A stretch of DNA of 64,000 bases from Amoebophrya sp. A120. Its lineage: Eukaryota > Sar > Dinophyceae > Syndiniales > Amoebophryaceae. This document shows positions 49,701-59,519 of this stretch, one piece after another. Position 1 is the first letter of the stretch; each line of letters opens with the position of its first letter. The position numbers and the translations under genes are program-made. The DNA lies in contig CAJINV010000001.1 in the NCBI GenBank assembly GCA_905178155.1, positions 6,419,860 through 6,483,859 of the forward strand, in the 5' to 3' direction. The notes under the pieces are model-generated. The model was not told the origin of the DNA, searched no databases, and saw only the letters and a list, made by a program, of their open reading frames with translations.

Positions 49701-52013
49701 TCGAGATGCACGCTTTGTCCCCCCTTCCGAAAAACGTCGACGACGAGCTGTATCTGATCTACCAGTTGGCGGGTACCCCCGTGGTCGACTACCTCCGCCA
49801 GCAAACGTACCAGAGCAATAGCAGCGGGCTCGGGTTGGTGCGCGAGCCGGAGATCTATGCATTGGAAATTTTCCGTATGTGTACAAAATGCATGACAAAT
49901 TTCCCTAACATGGAGTGTCCAACTTGTCATGCTGAGGACCAAGATTGAAGAGAAGGAAAGTTTTGTCATACATAGCATTTGTACGTCGTGTACGGGAAAT
50001 TTACTGTGGATAAGACCATCCCGATGATGCTGCAACAGCTGGTCTTCGCGGTATCGTTCCTTCGCGAGGAGGTAAAAGCGGTGCATCATGACTTGAAAGC
50101 CGAAAACGTTCTGTGGGACGATATGCATTGCAAAAGCATCGCACTAGTTTGATTTGCATGACAAACCTTTGGGAGAACGAAAACGGAATTTCTCATGCAG
50201 ATTCAATTAAGAGCCTGGTGATCTGTCATGCAAGATTGCGAGTACTACAAGTGCAATACTTTTGCCCAGGATAGAAAAGACCGAGAAGCGAATCGTCCTG
50301 ATCGACTTCGGCTCCATGTCCGCACTTCTGTCCGAGGACGAAGTCCGCGAACACCAGCAAGCCTGCTCGATCCGCATGGTGCCGCGCACCGCGGAGGACG
50401 ACGCGTTGGACGAGGATTTGATGAACGCCGGGGGCTTTGGCGACGGGGGGATCATGTCCAGTTGCGATTGCTGCACATCAACCAGCGGAGTTGGTGGTGC
50501 TTCTTCTAAACGCGAAGGACAGCATGGATTTCGCAACATGGAGATGGACCTCGACGAGGTGCGGTCCATCAGCTACCAGCAACAGCAAGAACAGTCCTCC
50601 CTCTTCTGCTGCCCCACGACCGGCAGCTCTTGCTGCGGCCCCTCGGCGAAAGATAGGTTTATCATCGATGGGCAGGATGTGGGGAGAACACACAAGTCGG
50701 CCATGGTTGTGAGGGACCACGGACGGCGGCTCGATCGAACCGACGGCGACAGAAAACGGCAAATTATCCGTGGCCTCGGGCACACCCCGCACTCGATTCA
50801 GCAGTGGACCCCCGGATTCGCGCCGATAGAAAAGGAGGAAGGAACCAGTTTGCAGGCGATGCAGACCGCGAGCTCCGTGGACATTTTCGCGTTGGCGACA
50901 CTGATGGGGCAAATTTTACTGGACGGAACGAACCTGATCATGGCACACTACATGCAATTCGACGGGTTGACCAGGAGCGCGACGGCAAGGTTAGCTGCTG
51001 GCGGGGAGAACGCGCCTGCCCGATCCTCTACCTCCGCGTCTACTTTTTCCGGCGCGCGGGTGACGCCACAGGGTCAGCCGGTACAACGGGGCCAGCCACG
51101 CGAACTTATCATTCAGGACCAACAGCAGCAGCCGGAGGTGCAAGTCATCAACTTGACACCCTGCTGCCCGAAAGACAGCCAAGGATTTTGCAGTCCATTG
51201 TGCTGCATGACGCCAACCATGACGATCGACTGCACGGAGTGCTGTGGAATGTCTGCAGAGAAGCAGCTCGAGCTGTACGGAAACGGCAACAAACCGGTGG
51301 GGTCGCGGTTCCTGGCGGACGGACACAAGACCAAAAAACCGTACAAAATCTTCTGGGCCGAACTGTTCGAAGATATCGCGGACTCGGATATAGGTCTCAA
51401 GAAGCTGTACATCACGCCGCGCGTGAAGACTCGACAGGGCGCCGGTCCGCACATCCCGCCGGGAAAAAGCAACGCCGTACTGCAGGCATTGGTGGGGACG
51501 CTGCCGTCACAGTGGACGGATGCCTTCTTCATCTTTTGGCCGCGGTTGTTTTTGAGTCACGAAACGCGCGTGAACGCGTTCACGATCATGGCGATGTCGG
51601 TCTTCCAGGAGATCGATCCAAATACCGGACGCTGGCGAGCAGTAGCACAGGGCGCCGCGGGAAGTTCTTCAACACCCGCCGGTGGTGCTGCTGCTGGGCA
51701 GTTGTTCACAAAAGTTGTTGGGGACCGACGCAGCGGCCCCATGGGCGGTGCAAGTGGACCTGTGCAGCAGGGTTTTCTCGGCGCAGCGGCCGCGGCTGGT
51801 GGAATGAACAGTCGTGGCGCTGTTCAGGTACAAGAAATCGATCCGCGGGACCCGAACCGCGGGGCGAAGTACCAGCAATTTATCATGACCATGGAAAACG
51901 ATCCCAATGGTCCCGTAGGAAACTGCAACTGGCTAACGCGCTTGCTCTACAGCTGTTGTTACTCAACCGAAGCAACAGGAAACACGCAGGTGCAGTGGCA
52001 ACAGAATCAGTGA
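31799..52013 (+). CDS. protein kinase, gene split by a 16-kb transposon-bearing intron
   Basis: Exons 31799-31912, 32079-32916, 32955-32965, 33016-33124, 49584-49875, 49993-50121 and 50279-52013 join in frame to about 1075 aa. The kinase N-lobe (glycine loop LGRGTSAVVVSG near residue 243, VAVK lysine near 267, helix ARDECEWAQKI) lies before the transposon. The hinge (LYLIYQLAGTPVVDYL), catalytic loop HHDLKAENVL near 485 and DFG near 507 lie after it. The large intron 33125-49583 is GT-AG with matching phase. HHD replaces HRD, but the Asp, Lys and Asn are kept, so activity is likely. A Cys/Gln-rich insert follows DFG, then SSVDIFALATLMGQIL as subdomain IX. The kinase family was not identified. 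The two shortest late introns are introner-like. Confidence 0.75.
31913..32073. mobile_element. introner-like element in the kinase gene, 5' end
   Basis: 161 bp starting TATCACAGGAAAAAGTG and ending TTTTTTCTTGTGATA, with inverted ends (GTTAACGTTTGCGG against CCGTAAACGTTGAC). The perfect target duplication CGAAA lies at 31908-31912 and 32074-32078. Its last 15 bases are identical to those of the lipase-gene element. Removal fuses the frame from ATG 31799 to the kinase exon. Confidence 0.88.
33304..33393 (+). repeat. left terminal inverted repeat of the 16-kb element
   Basis: It matches the reverse complement of 49266-49354 across about 90 bp, with one single-base gap and about seven mismatches. 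The outer half is nearly perfect. It includes TTCCTCATTTTATAAG and GAACCACTACCCTTTG. Confidence 0.92.
34344..34389. repeat. degenerate GACCTT(G/C)A tandem repeat
   Basis: About seven hexamer units (ACCTTG / GCTTGA / ACCTTC variants) lie upstream of the transposase start inside the element. This is a simple repeat with no assigned role. Confidence 0.7.
34630..40462 (+). CDS. hAT-like transposase (RNase H-fold), 1835 aa, 2 exons
   Basis: Predicted to cut and rejoin the element ends. Exons 34630-36310 and 36636-40462 join by a GT-AG intron with matching phase. The first 560 residues are polar and charged with acidic Ser clusters and no visible zinc finger. The core has LVVTSDSGSDVKKG (near residue 775), like the second catalytic Asp region of hAT enzymes. 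A QLHLAHIIGG stretch near 820 resembles the family C-x2-H-x-LNL segment. FVRTRWLSIGKCIKGL (near 938) matches the common hAT TRWLS motif. I could not place the first Asp or final Glu, nor a hATC dimerisation domain. The tail holds a Gly/Ala/His/Arg repeat (39801-40080) and an acidic Asp/Ser end. The frame is intact. Confidence 0.6.
39801..40080 (+). repeat. GC-rich degenerate tandem repeat inside the transposase gene
   Basis: Units such as GCGCAGGCG and GTGCACGCG repeat imperfectly over about 280 bp, alternating purine and pyrimidine. Translated, they give a run of Ala, Gly, His, Arg and Gln near the protein end. The frame is maintained across the tract. Confidence 0.85.
40463..41666. other. 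gap between the element's first two genes
   Basis: AT-rich, no convincing gene; it contains the large hairpin at 41262-41417. Upstream of the hairpin the sequence contains scattered TCATGC words, as in introners. Confidence 0.5.
41262..41417. repeat. large imperfect palindrome / foldback
   Basis: The arms, roughly 41262-41325 and 41352-41417, pair over about 60 bp. The best part is AATTGTACGCAAAGGGAGG against CCTCCCTTTGCGTACAATT; AAGTG-type inner pairing continues to a short loop. It lies between two same-strand element genes. It may be a nested foldback or an RNA 3'-end structure. Confidence 0.85.
41667..45838 (+). CDS. element-borne multi-exon gene; N-terminal part possibly ParB/sulfiredoxin-like
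   Basis: Exons placed with GT-AG and matching phase: 41667-41946, 42209-42433, 42625-42713, 42940-43093, then (after an unresolved junction) about 43321-43407, 43587 onward to 44425, 45049-45425 and 45637-45838. The start is ATGCCGCTTCCG. Early residues read VEIPLTEVHVLRSGRHPQNR followed by DNLKTLKHAMKNKG, then VCAFLHGGHTILALYEEGW. This order of strand, arginine loop, helix and GHxxxxAL resembles ParB-type N-terminal domains; the match is by eye and weak. Later exons are Lys/Glu-rich and unrecognised. There is a frame change near 43918-43940. Its role in transposition is unknown. Confidence 0.5.
43094..43320. mobile_element. introner-like inverted repeat in the element's second gene (boundaries unresolved)
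   Basis: The ends pair as TTATGCATCG...AAAATATAGCACC against GGTGCAATATTTTTGAAAATGCATGA. The following exon (starting near WTMFGIAIST) has no AG acceptor in reach, as in the TATC...GATA introners. No clean 5-bp duplication that also keeps the frame was found. Confidence 0.45.
44543..44826. repeat. alternating purine-pyrimidine tract (CG/CA/TG), about 285 bp
   Basis: Nearly pure alternation of GC, GT and AC dinucleotides (CGTGCGCGCGCACGTG type), within an intron of the element's second gene. Such tracts can adopt Z-DNA (established). The composition matches the tract coding for the transposase tail. Confidence 0.9.
45839..47981. other. intergenic within the element, nothing recognised
   Basis: About 2.1 kb, AT-leaning with scattered short A-runs and CTAGT/TAGA words. 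No motif-bearing frame was found on either strand. Confidence 0.5.
47982..48744 (+). CDS. small element-borne protein, acidic with lysine-rich C-terminus, unknown function
   Basis: Exons 47982-48230 and 48319-48744 join by a GT-AG intron to 224 aa. The start is MSDQKAKLVKLGPKCAVDDDEDG. A folded-looking middle (MKCIMFLDDVDEDVPGC, then DNLFGMLRGQTKRR and IINLIFNMAE) leads to a Ser/Gly linker. The end is an Asp/Glu stretch and a KKKKKQKTKK tail, possibly a nuclear-localisation or nucleic-acid-binding region. No family was recognised. Its place as the last gene before the right end of the element suggests an accessory role, by inference only. Confidence 0.6.
48745..49265. other. element 3' flank, nothing recognised
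   Basis: About 0.5 kb between the small gene and the right terminal repeat. It has AAAA-rich stretches and no supported gene. Confidence 0.5.
49266..49354 (-). repeat. right terminal inverted repeat of the 16-kb element
   Basis: Inverted copy of 33304-33393. It ends CCACCATA, directly followed by the duplication CAATTTGA. Confidence 0.92.
49399..49424. repeat. (TG)n microsatellite, about 13 units
   Basis: An uninterrupted TG run in the native part of the kinase intron, about 45 bp outside the transposon end. Confidence 0.95.
49876..49992. mobile_element. short introner-like intron in the kinase gene
   Basis: 117 bp from TATGTGTACAAAATGC to CATTTGTACGTCGTGTA. The inverted ends share GTACAAAATGC and ATGACAAA. 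Removal gives LEIFR-GKFTVDKT in frame. No GT-AG choice keeps the frame, and no 5-bp duplication is visible, so it may be an older, decayed copy. Confidence 0.6.
50122..50273. mobile_element. introner-like element between kinase catalytic loop and DFG
   Basis: 152 bp from TATGCATTGCAAAAGC to CTTTTGCCCAGGATA, with inverted ends (GCAAAAG-x-AT-x-GCACT). The flanks GACGA and GAAAA match at 3 of 5 bases. Removing 50122-50278 gives ENVLWDD-ETEKRIVLIDFG in frame, as expected for a kinase. Confidence 0.7.
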
Positions 52014-53078
52014 AGGTGGGGAAAGAGATACCGATACCATCTGAGAGGTGGAGGTGGTGGGCGGCTAGGATGGAATAAAGACCAAGCTACAGCTAGCTCC
52101 TCCTACTTAATGAATATGTATTTCAACGACCAATTTTTGTATTCATGTTCTTACTTGTTTTGGTCTACCAAATAAATGTTGAAGAAGTCTGGTTTATTTT
52201 CAGTCTGCAATCTGAATCAGTTGTTTCTCTTTCTGACGTTCACGTTGCGTCTGGTGACTTGTTTTTCACGACCTGGCGACGTTTCTCTTGAGAAAATATA
52301 TGCACCGTGCGCAGTGCATGTGCAGTGTCAATGAGAGCGGAGCGCGCAGAAATTTTCCTAATGATTAGTGTGTGTTTTTACACTCGCCAAACTTCCTACT
52401 TGCTATAGTCTTTTCTTTTTGCGAAAACTCAAACCTATGCCGGTGAACGAGAATAAAGTTGTCTGTGTTGAAGTTGTCTAGAGGTAAAAAGAAGAAATTG
52501 AAATTGGCCTAGTTGACGAGGTCCCCTACCGCACATGAACAAAGTAGTTTCGGCTTTTCGGTCAAAAATAAATTGCCGCAGATTGGTGCTACTCCGATGC
52601 ACATGCAGCCTTGTGTCTCCCTGCTCTCCACAAGGCGTCATTGGAATTCGGTAGTTTTTGTCGGGCGGCCTCTCATCTAACTACGAACCGACTAGCAGGA
52701 AAGTAAGGATCTTGATCTTGCAGGAGATTATGATGGCGAAAGAAGTAGCTGATAATTGAAACTGCAGCTTCTCGCATGCGTAGGCTTCGAGCGAAACATC
52801 ATCATGAGAGCGAAGGTTATACCTCTGTCTTCATAGCAGACGAGTGAGCATTATGAGCATCTCCTTTACTGCTTATGGATAGATGAGTATGGCACCCATC
52901 AGGTCCTCTATTGGAACGAAGTCGCTGGCCAACGCAGCATTGTGTTGGTTGATGCGGCCGCAATCTCCCGTAACTAGAACAATACCAAGCCACTGAACTA
53001 CCACATTGACATTCTACCTTCAGACACGAGTCGTAAACAGTGATAGGAACGCAAAAAGCACACATACCCTACACCATC
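52014..53078. other. intergenic, no gene recognised
   Basis: About 1.07 kb between the kinase stop and the SDR start. No domain-bearing frames. Confidence 0.5.
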
Positions 53079-54190
53079 ATGCTGCTCCAGTCGGGCGCCT
53101 CTAAAGAGGCACTGCGCACGCTGATCGTGGGAGGCCGGGGTGGTATCGGGACGGCGTATGGAAAGTTCTTCAACCCTGCGAACACGGTTGTCACCGCGTC
53201 AACACCGAAAAAAGTCGAGGAGCTGAAGGCCAAAAAGTTTGCCAACGCGCTTCAGTTGGACTTCAACCAAGAAGCACACTTCAAGAACTTGTCAACGGAG
53301 CTGAAAAACATGGATTTCGTTCCCGACCTTGTCATCAACTGCACGGGCGTACTCGGCCTGCCACACACGGACCCAGCGAAAGCGGAAAAAGGCGAGATCG
53401 TTCGGCCAGAATCTTCCGTGAAAAAGATAACGCCCGACATTCTGCAGAGGACGTTTCTCACCAACGTCTTTGCCAACGCATTGTTGCTGCGGGAACTCGC
53501 CTCGGGCATTTGGAGCAAAGCGCCGAAGGACCACCCGCTTCTTTTCGCGTCCTACTCCGCCCGGGTGGGCAGTATTGCGGCAAACGAATTGGGTGGGTGG
53601 TACAGTTACCGGGCCTCTATCAAATGCAAATATGTCTGGGTCTGGAAGAATGCGCGATTTGTCATGCTGCTTTTCCATGACCCATGGCATGGGGTTTGGA
53701 ATGCAGGACCTAGCATGACAGTTTCTGTGCGATCTCTCTCATGCCTATCCTGCATGAGAAAGTCCCTCCCGGCTTGGTCAAAACTGAACGACTTTTGGTA
53801 ATCATGCAACACAGATTTTTGCATGCTGCAGATTTAGCATGAAAAGTTGCAATGTTCCAGACCCAGACATTTTTACATTTGATAGCCTCGAAAGCGGCGC
53901 AAAACCAGTTGATCAAGACATCCAGCTTAGAGTTCAAGCGGTCACACCCGAAAGCGTGCTTGCTTGTCGTGCACCCGGGGACCGTGGAGACGACTTTGAG
54001 CACGCCTTTTGTTGGAAACGCGAAGAAGCAAACGCTCCAGTCAGAGGTCCTGGATGACGTGGAGAAGCTGTCGGGCTACTTTACACCCGACGTCGCCGTG
54101 CAACTGATGTGGAATAATGTTTTGAGCAAGGTCGGGCCGGAAGACACAGGGAAATTTCTCGACTACGCGGGCCAAGAAATTCCGTGGTAG
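53079..54190 (+). CDS. short-chain dehydrogenase/reductase (SDR)
   Basis: NAD(P)-dependent oxidoreductase of unknown substrate. Exons 53079-53617 and 53890-54190 join across an introner-like element to 279 aa, the usual SDR length. The cofactor motif TLIVGGRGGIGTAYGKFF is near the N-terminus. VINCTGVLG replaces the NNAG-type turn. The catalytic Ser lies in FASYSARVGSI, and the catalytic YSYRASKAA (Tyr-x3-Lys) is rebuilt exactly at the splice junction, which is strong support for the gene model. VHPGTVETTLSTPF follows as in classical SDRs. The closest known relatives are CsgA-like or sniffer-type carbonyl reductases (inference). The start ATG is the first in-frame Met before the Rossmann strand. 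Confidence 0.92.
53618..53884. mobile_element. introner-like element in the SDR gene
   Basis: 267 bp from TATCAAATGCAAATATG to CATTTTTACATTTGATA. The inverted ends extend through ATGTCTGGGTCTGGAA against TTCCAGACCCAGACAT. The perfect duplication GCCTC lies at 53613-53617 and 53885-53889. Precise removal restores YRASKAA. It is close in sequence to the first VPS13 element. Confidence 0.95.
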
Positions 54191-55014
54191 GTAGTCGGTT
54201 TTACTGCTCGACGCGATGCTTTATGTGTGGTGATGTGATGAAAAATTCTGATATATCCACTTCTAGAGATGAATGCCGCTTCTGGCATCTCGACATACTA
54301 GCCGTGCTGAAGTATGCAGCAGTAACTGGTTTCAGTGTCGAATATGTGTGCAGATCGAGATCCTCGCTTTGTTGAAAGAACAAACACCTTTCAATTCATT
54401 TTTTTGTACGGACGGCCCGCGCGTCGGCGTGGGCGTCGATTGCCGGCCTCCATAATTTGCTGAACTGAGATTCTTTTCCAAGTTTCACCGCGCGAATCAA
54501 GTTTTCCATTTTCGCCCTTTCGCAGTCGCAGATCGATTCTGTCACGCCGACGCATTTGCAGAAAAAGGAGAAACGCATGCTCCACAAAGGTATCGTCGAA
54601 ATCGTATAATTTCGAGGTGCATCATTGTCGATGTTCGGATACTGTTCGAAGAATTTGAATTTCACGAGAGTTGTAAAGTGGAGAGGAGGAAGGCGAGCGT
54701 TTGGCACGCCCGCCTATGTGGCGAGGCATTTCCTTAACGTAACCTGCGCGTGGAGGGAAGGAAATAAGGTGTACGACCCGTAGTTCTACGTTGCTCTCGT
54801 TTCCATTTGTTGATCCGCCTTTATTCTTTACCAGCTGCTGTTTTTAGAAGTTTTGCGCCAGCGTATTGTGCCAGCAAAAGGTGACTGGACTTGTTGTGCC
54901 TACCTTCCCTCTGAGTTATCGTCCGACGATGTTTCAGCCGACGTGCTAGAAGAACAATTGTTGCTACCTTTATTCTGTTCCGTTGCTACGTCTACCACGC
55001 AAGTGCAACACGAC
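54191..55014. other. intergenic, no gene recognised
   Basis: About 0.8 kb downstream of the SDR stop, no motifs seen. Confidence 0.5.
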
Positions 55015-55326
55015 ATGGCTTCGAGACCGAGCACGATGTCACCTCCCGGCAAGCCGGGCGACCGCCCGACTTCTTCCTCGTCTCTACCGCCGGCAGAGGA
55101 CGAACCCGCACCGCTGTCCAACTTTGCGCAATGGGTGCAGCGTGTCATTCTCGCGCTCGGGGTAACCGTTGGTGAAAAGGAGTTGCAGTTGGCCGGCATG
55201 GTGGAAGAAGCGACCACAGATACGGTTTTTGGATCGCTTTCCCTCGTTTTCATGATTCTGCAGCAAAACATTACAGCCTGGACAGACGTTAGAAAAGAGG
55301 CGGGTGATTTTAAAGTGATTTTATAG
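55015..55326 (+). CDS. small ORF, possibly a 5' exon of the deubiquitinase gene
   Basis: ATG 55015 opens 103 residues. A Pro/Ser-rich start is followed by a plausible helical part (NFAQWVQRVILALGVTVGEKELQLAGMVEEATTDTVFG and on to WTDVRKEAGDF). The USP exon beginning at 56282 needs an upstream exon ending after two bases of a codon, and this is the nearest candidate on the strand. No strong donor of that phase stands out, so it may be an independent small gene. Family unknown. Confidence 0.4.
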   Translation: MASRPSTMSPPGKPGDRPTSSSSLPPAEDEPAPLSNFAQWVQRVILALGVTVGEKELQLAGMVEEATTDTVFGSLSLVFMILQQNITAWTDVRKEAGDFKVIL

Positions 55327-56281
55327 AGAGGGGGCGCGTTAGGTCTTTGATTTTCCAAGCTCGCCGGCCTTGCCTGCACTAGGCGCGTGGTGGGTATTTG
55401 CCTGAGTAGGCTAAGGAATTGCGGCGGGCACTGCATTGTGTCGGCGCTGTTTGTCCGGTGGATTTCGAAAAAAAACACGTCGCAAAAACATCGCGAGCAA
55501 CACGAAAAGAACGCGCTTTCAACACCACTGCGCTTTTCTTCTTTCGCTTATGAATTTGCTTCGTCGTTTTTGTGCGTGGATGTTGCAAAAGGCCAGCCAA
55601 AAAAAAACACCGAGCGCCATCGTGAATAATTTTAAACCGCATGCTACGGCGTCATCTTAAAAAAGCCGCTGTTTTGCGGGTCCAAAAAGTTGCACAAAAG
55701 TTGCTGGTGACTTTACAACAAAAAAAGATGCTTTGGCTCTCCATTTTGGAGCCAAAATATCGACCATAGCGTGCGGGTTGCCGGGACGCAGCCCGTAAAG
55801 TCACCGCAAAGTCACCCTAAAGTCACCGCTAAAGTCACCAACATCCGGACGGCAAAAATTCCAAACCCAATCCGCATTGCAAATTGCCGACTTGGCCGAG
55901 TAGAATTCGCATCGAAAAAGTGCCAATCTCGGTGGTAGTAGGGACATCGGCAAGACTTAGCGGCGTCAGTTTTGGTCTCGTGTGCCGAAAAAAGCAGCGC
56001 AAAAATTGAGAGCGCTCGCCGCGTTGCAAATTGCGCATTTTGCCTTCAGAATTTTTAAAAATTATGCCTCAAATGCCGATGGTATGGTGCTTGTTTTTTG
56101 GCCCTCCTTTGTCTCCTCTTGTTGGTATCTTCTCCTTTGCTCTCAGGGACAAAAGTAGAGAAATCTTCTGAAGGCCATGAGGCGTCTTTTTTTCGGCACC
56201 ATGCTTGAGAGTATAGCCCTAAAATCACTGGAAAATCACCTATAGAGAGTCTAACGGGTGTCCAAGCTCTAAGCAAAACAG
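55327..56281. other. noncoding stretch with AAAGTCACC repeats, probable intron or spacer
   Basis: Four near-perfect copies of AAAGTCACC lie at 55796-55839, and an inverted GGTGACTTT copy lies near 55706. TTGCAAATTGC words recur at about 55876 and 56025. It ends at a usable acceptor (AAACAG, 56281). No coding frame is supported here. Confidence 0.55.
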
Positions 56282-59108
56282 CGACACGCGCGGCAGTCTC
56301 TGTCTGTACTACCTGGAAAATGTCCTGTACGCGCACCCAAATGCGTTGGCTTTATACTTCACGCCCGACATGGTCCCTATTCTGTTTTCCACCAGTGGCG
56401 ACGGCGGTGGAGATGACCTGCGTGCAGGGGTGCTACTCTGGCGGCTGCTGAAGTACAAGTACGAGTCCTCCGGGCAGACCTACCCGTGCGAATTGGAGGC
56501 GTACAAGCTTCTGCGCATTTTGGAAAAGAGGAACAGCACGAAAGTGGTTCGAAAATTTTCGCCCTCCTGCATCCGGTACATTCTGGTGAAAATTTGGGCC
56601 GACATTGAGCCATCCCGGCGCGTCGTGGAAAAATTATCGGACCGCCAGCGGCGGGAAGACGAGATGAATGGGAAGTTCAATAGCCCGGTAAACACCAAAT
56701 CTAAGCCTCAGCTCGCTGACGACCACCCGGCGGACGACTTGTCGTTCGTGAGGCCAAAGAAACAAAACACGACGGCGGTCACGAACCCCACGACCGTCAT
56801 GCTGGACGTCTGCATGCACTGGTTGGCGGAGACGGAGGAGCCGCCGGAGAGCAAAGCGCCGCTGCTGGAGCTGCTTCGATCGGTCGTCAAGGGCCAGAGC
56901 GCGGTGGAAATGACGTCCCAGCTCCTGACCCGGTTCTTCGCGCTGCTTTCCTCAACCGCGGTCACGGGGTCTTTGTCGGACGACCTGCAGTTTTCGCTCG
57001 CATTGGTCGACTGGGCGGAGATCGGGGCGATTTTACCCGCTCTGTTGCAGCCGTTTGGGGAGGACAAACTGGTCGCGATTTGGACGTTCCTCTGCACCAT
57101 GCACCCCGTGAAACTCCCCGAGCCACTGCAGATCAACCCGTCCTGGCACTTCTTCAAGGCGGAACAGCCATTAATTCGCTTCCAGAAGCTGCTCGCGCAG
57201 CACTTCTTCCAGCGGAGCTACCGTTTAGGTGGGTCAGCCTTGGCGGTGCTGCTGTCGTTAGCCACGACGGAACAAACCGGTGTCGTCGCCGTGCGTTTGT
57301 TGGACGAGCTTGGCGTCGCAGGAAACTACGAAACGTTTCTCCGGGCGTTGCGCGAGAAAGCGGCAATCCATTTGGAGGTTTTGGATGACGACGACGAGGA
57401 GGAGAAGGAGGAAGGGGGAAATTTTTATGCAGGTGGCTCGTCCATGTTTAAGAAAGGACCCGCCGCACTGATCCAGCAGATTGACGTCGCCTTGGGTGAA
57501 GAACAACCAGCACCGCCAGCAGCAAACACATCAAGCTTTAGACCGCGAAGCGAAAGCGAGCTGAATTTGCTCGGGCGAAAAATTCATCCATCCGATATAA
57601 TCGCCGGTGGGGGCGCCGCAACATCATCTTCAGCCGTTTTTGGAAATCATGAGCACCGGCCAAACAAGCTTTCGGCACTTTTCAGCGAGTGCTTTCAGTC
57701 CGTGCCGAACGCGGCGAGAAACACGTTCTTGCTGCAGAAACAGAATCAACACCTGCTCGCCGAAAAGCTGCGGTCTGCGAACCAGAACAAACTGAAGCAG
57801 TTGAACCAGCACGCGGTCGACCGCGGCACGCTGGAATTGAACGAGCTTTTTCGGGAAAATCTAGCGTTGACGCAGCAGATTTCCTGGAAACAGATGGAGA
57901 TCGCAAATGAAAACTTGAAGTCTTGGGAGAAACTGCAGAAGGGCATCGAGGAGGAGGAGAGGCAGAACGCCGCCTCGCCGAAAAAGCGGAAGCCCGCACC
58001 TCTGCCCGCCCAGTACCGCTTCATTTCGCCCGCCGAGGCCGGGCCGCAGATTCGGATGGGGCTGCCAGACGATTCCGCGAGCGTGCAGTTTGGGCAGTCA
58101 CGGTCGGGGATACGGAACAGCAACAATACCTGCTTTGTGAATACGGTTTTGCAAGCGTTATTCCACACCGACGCGTTCGTCTCGACCTTGTTTCGTTTCC
58201 GGCTCCGTCAGCCGGACCGGTCCGTCGACGAGGCGCAGTACCAGCTCGGGGCAGAACTCCTGCGGCAGTTGCAATTTTTGTTCGGCATGTTGCTGATCAC
58301 GGCGAGGCCGCACGTCGACATCGAGAGCCTGCTCAGCGTTTTACCCTCCGTCGAGTTTCCCAAGGGAGAGCAGCAGGACGCGGGCGAATTTCTGCGGTTC
58401 CTGTTCGACAAGCTCGGCGGGTTTCAGCAGGGCCTGATCCGGCAAAGTTTCGCGGGGGAGTTGAGCGAAGTCACGAAGTGCGCGGACTGCGGCTACGAGA
58501 AACGACGCCCGGAAACCTTCACGGAGATCATTCTGCCGGTGCCGGACGTTCCGGGGAAGAGCGTCCAGCAATTACTCGGGGAAAAGTTAGACCGAAAGCG
58601 GATGCAGGACGCGCTCACCTGCAGCCAGTGCGGCAGCAAAAACTGCCCTGAGACGTGGAGCGAGATCCGCAGCCCGCCCCGGCAACTGGTGATCGCCTTG
58701 ATCCGCTTCGATTTCCGCATGGACCAGGGGGGCTTGGTGAAACTGAAGACGCCGGTGCAGATCTCGCAGACGCTGCAATTGGGCCAGTTTGCGTACGAGT
58801 TTTACTTCAGTATCCAGCACTGCGGCGCCACCGCGGACTCGGGACACTACACGGCGTTTGGGAAGCGCAGCGACGTCAGCGCGAATGCCGGAGGTGGGAC
58901 GACCTACTGGAAATTCGACGATTCGCAAGTGAAACCCTCGTCCTGGGCGGAGCTCCAACAGATGGCGTCAGGGTCTTCGGACGACACGCCTTACTTGCTG
59001 TTTTACCGCTGCGCGTCCGCACCCGTGGAACCGGACCCCTTGCTGCCGGCAATGTACCTTGACATGTTGCAACAGGAAGACAGAAGGCAGATTCAAATGA
59101 CCAGCTGA
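56282..59108 (+). CDS. ubiquitin-specific protease (USP/UCH family, USP35/38-like architecture)
   Basis: A cysteine protease that removes ubiquitin from proteins. This is the main 3' exon (about 942 codons); the 5' exon is uncertain. A long helical N-terminal region (about 560 residues, with low-complexity inserts) resembles the armadillo-like part of USP35/38. The catalytic domain is complete: Cys box NSNNTCFVNTVLQALF (Cys codon 58131-58133), QQDAGEFLRFL box, zinc ribbon CADCGYEKRR and CSQCGSKNC, His box ADSGHYTAF (His codon 58845-58847), Asp region YWKFDDSQV and end YLLFYR. The usual Gly-Leu-x-Asn-x-Gly start of the Cys box is IRNSNNTC here, a variant that keeps the oxyanion Asn. It is likely active. 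Confidence 0.9.
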
Positions 59109-59261
59109 TTGTGGAAGTGCGAAGGCAAACTCGTTGTGCTACGAGTTTGGCCTCTGAAGGAATATCAATATGAATATTTCAATCGATAAGTTGTACAGCG
59201 CTATAATAAAATATGTTGACAGTTCCAGGTTGACAGTCGCTGGAACATGACGAAAACCTTA

Positions 59262-59519
59262 GAGCGAGGTAACAAATGTGCCGTTAACTCGCGCCCGCGA
59301 GTTAAGCCTCCGGCCGGCCGGCCGGGCGGTTAGCTCGCAGTTTGAGCCGGTCTCAACTTCTTAACCGACCCAATTCTCTCGGTTTGAGACCGAAGACTCT
59401 GAACCGGTCTCAACTTCTCTCGGTTTGAGACCGGCTCAAACCGCGAGCTAACCGCCCGGCCGGCCGGCCGGAGGCTTAACTCGCGGGCGCGAGTTAACGG
59501 CACATTTGTTACCTCACTC
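59262..59519. mobile_element. foldback MITE with TTA target duplication (PIF/Harbinger-like)
   Basis: 258 bp consisting of two near-perfect inverted arms of about 95 bp, starting GAGCGAGGTAAC and ending GTTACCTCACTC, around a loop containing repeated GGTCTCAACTTCT words. TTA flanks both sides (59259-59261, 59520-59522), as in PIF/Harbinger elements. The arms contain a CCGGCCGGCCGGCC tract and an inner palindrome GTTAACTCGCG. It has no coding capacity. Confidence 0.85.

Noticed and set aside
55748-55765. CCATTTTGG-like word resembling the dinoflagellate spliced leader
   Set aside because: Only a short core matches, it is part of a local palindrome, and no donor or conserved leader body follows.
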